A DNA stretch of 64,000 bases from Opisthorchis felineus (taxonomy: Eukaryota > Platyhelminthes > Trematoda > Opisthorchiida > Opisthorchiidae), in the NCBI GenBank assembly GCA_004794785.1, contig SJOL01006485.1, forward strand, positions 265,951 to 329,950, read 5' to 3'. A program made the position numbers and the translations under genes. The notes below the pieces were generated by a model. It was not told where the DNA came from. It saw only the letters and a program-made list of their open reading frames with translations, and searched no databases. This document shows positions 63,076 to 64,000 of this stretch, piece after piece; position 1 is the first letter of the stretch, and each line of letters begins with the position of its first letter.

Positions 63076-63838
63076 CTAAGCCTGATACGCTTTCATAATT
63101 AAGGCACCTGAAAAGGCTTTTTGGTGAAACTGAGTTGAGACAAATCGCTGCATATTCCTACCATTTTGGGACATGTAACGACTGAGTACTCACCAACGCA
63201 GTAACTGGAATGTTGCAGATCCACAAACTCGTCGGTGAAGCAGTTTACCACGTGAAGGAAACACGCATTGGAATAAACTTTCCCGTTGGAACCGCATACT
63301 GTTGGCCATCCTTTTGTGTTTGTTTGTGGTGTCCATACGGGGTCGCCTTCGGAACGTTTCTCAGGCGTACGTTCTTGCTGTTGAAACGAGACGTTGCAAT
63401 CATCCGGTAGCTGCATACAATCAACGCACACAGGCTGTCTGGTTCGATGGTGTGAACGGCAGGACATCCCTGGTCGTGGGCACTGAACATTTTCACAGAT
63501 TGCATCACCTAATTGGGTGGAAAATCAACAGTGTAAGGGTAACAGAATTTTTACTACGAACTGCTGAACAATCAGGGACACAGCTTGTGACTTGTCCATT
63601 AATGGTGACCTTCATCGGTCGGGACAATTCCCGAAGAGAATGCAGCTCTGCTTTGCCCTAAAAGATAGGCCCAACAACGAGAATTCGACCTCAACCATGT
63701 TAATGTGCAAACATGGCTACTACCAGTGAAACTGAATATTTTGTGATGACACTTACCAGGTAGTTCAGAGGCTGAACGGCGGCTGGATTTGCAACTCCGA
63801 ATTCGGAATTTTTGTGGCAGAACAAAACTATTCTTGTT
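63076..63838 (-). CDS. secreted follistatin/Kazal-domain protein, 3' exons
   Basis: Three exons splice in phase: 63838-63757 (TRIVLFCHKNSEFGVANP, donor CTG/GTAAGT), 63657-63558 (LHSLRELSRPMKVTINGQ, SCVPDCSAV) and 63508-63194. Introns are 99 and 49 bases. The third exon has a follistatin-type module (CENVQCPRPGMSC with CVDC) followed by a Kazal domain (WPTVCGSNGKVYSNACFL, HVVNCFTDEF, HSSYC). CGSNGKVYSNAC is the Kazal signature (CGSDG.TY.N.C in most members). About 29 residues separate the first Kazal cysteines from VCGSNG, longer than usual. After the GTTG/GTGAGT donor, an 86-base intron could lead to a short terminal exon (63107-63076, ALIMKAYQA, stop). The role is extracellular protease inhibition or growth-factor/matrix binding, as in agrin, follistatin or SPARC relatives; I cannot choose among these. 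Confidence 0.8.
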
Positions 63839-64000
63839 CTGTAACCGTATCACCGGATAGTGTAGGGATAATCAGTAAGTTCAGTCTAAGTAGATTGGCA
63901 AACTTTACAAACGAAGCTGCGTAGTAAGTGAGTTATTTTCTTCCGAACAAATGAACGCCAGTGCTCAGGTTACTTCTGAGTTTTGAACAATTAGGTTCCA

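Noticed and set aside
1..64000. CRISPR array, operon or prophage
   Set aside because: No regularly spaced direct repeats, and gene structure throughout is spliced and eukaryotic.

Overview
This is eukaryotic nuclear DNA, with single-digit percent coding content, tiny exons, canonical GT..AG introns and much decayed mobile DNA. Several introns are only about 40-60 bases long. Penelope-like retroelements and hammerhead-ribozyme repeats are abundant, and base composition is mildly AT-rich. Together these suggest a flatworm (trematode or cestode), but that assignment is inferred from style and not from a diagnostic gene. Almost all long open frames are chance; the real coding pieces are short exons recognised by splice signals, phase agreement and protein sense.

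Layout. 0-0.95 kb: a minus-strand gene of unknown function, with a probable mitochondrial presequence in its first exon and a 44-base intron near its end. 1.5-9.7 kb: a complete plus-strand DGCR6 homologue in four exons (191 codons plus stop), divergent from the first gene across about 560 bases. Its third intron carries a dead LINE reverse-transcriptase fragment. 17.0-18.9 kb: a Penelope-like element with 273-base inverted terminal repeats and an internal deletion. 22.5-22.9 kb: two exons of a minus-strand gene. 29.6-31.1 kb: three candidate exons. 33.5-35.0 kb: a 1.5-kb palindrome whose arms are about 99% identical and carry a TATA box and intact splice sites. 36.4 kb: one good exon. 46.5-48.6 kb: a hammerhead-bearing repeat followed by a second Penelope-like element with recognisable reverse transcriptase and GIY-YIG remnants. 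50.6-58.7 kb: a run of plus-strand exons that may form one or several genes, interrupted by hammerhead repeats, SINEs and an 844-base assembly gap. 63.1-63.8 kb: three minus-strand exons of a secreted follistatin/Kazal-domain protein.

The most notable non-gene signal is a dispersed repeat family whose copies carry a minimal hammerhead ribozyme: CTGATGA core, short stem II, GAAA, a palindromic two-base-pair stem III and a GTC cleavage site. Copies lie at 46.66, 49.96, 52.64, 53.86 and 60.71 kb, with ribozyme-less body fragments elsewhere. No CRISPR array, operon or bacterial-type gene is present.
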